Assembly: GCA_964426815.1 (NCBI GenBank)
Contig: CAYRRZ010000001.1
Span: 7,509-71,508 of the forward strand
Source of the DNA: JADZEJ01 sp964426815
GTDB lineage: Bacteria > Patescibacteriota > Patescibacteriia > 2-12-FULL-60-25
DNA length: 64,000 nt
Direction of reading: 5' to 3'
The notes below the pieces were generated by a model. That model was not told the origin of the DNA and ran no database searches. It saw only the letters and a program-made list of their open reading frames with translations. The position numbers and the translations under genes are program-made. Below, piece by piece: positions 63,281-64,000 of the stretch (its first letter is position 1; each line of letters opens with the position of its first letter).

Positions 63281-64000
63281 TTAGTTTAGCATGCGCGAAG
63301 CGTCTGGAGTATCACGCTCAGTCTCCGAATTTCGTTTGGACAGAATTGGAATTGTGGCCAAAGCGATACCAATCGGTAGCCACATTTTTCCGGTCCAATA
63401 ATCCGTATCAAACACTTGATAAAATAAGACGCCGCAAGCACCAGCCACAAATAAGACATAGGCTCGATGCGCTGGCCCACGCAGTATTTTTTTATCCCCG
63501 CGATAAAATAACCACAGAAGATGTAGCACCAAGCCCGCTAAAGCAGCCAATCCAATCAAACCAGCTTCGGCAGCTACTTTTTGAATAAAGCCGTGCGAAT
63601 CAAGCGGCGCGCCAAATTCGGTGACGAACAAATTGGTTGAACCCACTCGATCAACAAAACTCCCCGCACCAGCCCCGAGCCATGGACTCGACAAAAAGAG
63701 ATCCTGAGCGATTCCAGCTAAAACTAAACGTGTGCTATTTGAGCTCTTGGCGGTTTCTGAGGCAAAAGCAAAATACGACATCCCAAGCGCAAGCGGAATC
63801 GCTAAAACCGAGACCGTTAGAATTTGAGATAGATGTTTTTTGAAGGTCTCGCGCCACTCGGTAAAGGACAGAAAGATGGCCTGCAGGATAAAGACGAGCC
63901 AGGTTGATCGAGAAAATGTCAGCAAGCCTATGACGAACATAAAGCCAGCCGCCAAATGCAACATGCGACGATGGCGCTCATCACGCACAAGCTCAGCCAG
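63281..64000 (-). CDS. O-antigen ligase-like membrane protein (partial, 5' end off window)
   Basis: The frame is open to the right edge (at least 239 residues, with the C-terminus present). About six membrane helices are visible. The Wzy_C signature appears as LGAGAGSFVDRVG and DSHGFIQKVAAEAGLIGLAAL, with a Ser-His pair in the catalytic periplasmic loop. It would polymerise or ligate lipid-linked glycan. It is the second such protein in the window (see 48555), without a visible TPR tail. A GTG at 63988 was considered but it lies mid-frame and is unlikely to be the start. Confidence 0.85.
   Translation of the reverse strand: MAELVRDERHRRMLHLAAGFMFVIGLLTFSRSTWLVFILQAIFLSFTEWRETFKKHLSQILTVSVLAIPLALGMSYFAFASETAKSSNSTRLVLAGIAQDLFLSSPWLGAGAGSFVDRVGSTNLFVTEFGAPLDSHGFIQKVAAEAGLIGLAALAGLVLHLLWLFYRGDKKILRGPAHRAYVLFVAGACGVLFYQVFDTDYWTGKMWLPIGIALATIPILSKRNSETERDTPDASRMLN

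Noticed and set aside
1..64000. tRNA genes, rRNA, CRISPR arrays, insertion sequences
   Set aside because: Intergenic spaces are mostly under 130 nt. I saw no cloverleaf, no spaced direct repeats and no transposase motifs.

Overview
The window looks like one large cell-surface glycan and surface-layer locus from a member of the Patescibacteria (Candidate Phyla Radiation). I infer this from the surface protein with KY/VY-type N-terminal repeats, the sigma factor paired with a DUF5667-like membrane protein, the very tight gene packing, and the near absence of Shine-Dalgarno sequences. The phylum call is an inference and needs ribosomal or marker genes from the same contig. TGA is clearly a stop codon (several ATGA start/stop overlaps), so the UGA-as-glycine groups (Absconditabacteria, Gracilibacteria) are excluded. 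The sequence is a scaffold with three runs of exactly 100 N (44553-44652, 52435-52534, 55752-55851). No tRNA, rRNA, CRISPR array or insertion sequence was seen.

Layout. (1) 1-3794, minus: secreted subtilisin-like protease, GtrA-like protein and two tandem UDP-glucuronate-decarboxylase-like epimerases, the second cut by the window edge. (2) 3863-5254, plus: the phosphoglycosyl transferase that would start a lipid-linked glycan. (3) 5261-23306, minus: about 16 closely packed genes. The 5' half encodes a nonulosonate (sialic-acid-like) synthase with an unusual set of partners: cupin, inositol-monophosphatase-like enzyme, SDR, HAD phosphatase, aldehyde dehydrogenase, full-length transketolase and a small-molecule kinase. 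The 3' half makes GDP-deoxyhexose (gmd, fcl) and polyprenyl-phosphate sugar and carries two methyltransferase/glycosyltransferase fusions. (4) 23428-27089, plus: GT-B protein, strong terminator, epimerase, CMP-nonulosonate synthetase, methyltransferase. (5) 27068-40116, minus: nine genes, including a flippase, an AsnB-type amidotransferase, GT39-like proteins and a 1153-residue triple glycosyltransferase fusion. (6) 40173-41908, plus: polysaccharide deacetylase and methyltransferase. (7) 41883-47353, minus: AsnB, epimerase, a gap, a lone GT-B N-domain and two GT4 enzymes. (8) 47404-48558, plus: one GT4. (9) 48555-64000, minus: O-antigen-ligase/TPR protein, the large S-layer-like protein with its own terminator and an unusual palindrome-rich leader, a DUF5667-like protein, an ECF sigma factor, two secreted or membrane proteins of unknown role, two GT4 proteins and a second, partial O-antigen ligase.

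How they work together (inference). The WbaP-like enzyme starts a glycan on polyprenyl phosphate. GT2, GT4 and GT39 enzymes extend it with GDP-deoxyhexose, uronic-acid-derived sugars and a CMP-activated nonulosonate-like sugar. Methyltransferases, AsnB-type amidotransferases and a deacetylase decorate it. The Wzx-like flippase exports it, and the Wzy/WaaL-like ligases polymerise it or attach it, possibly to the S-layer protein encoded next door.
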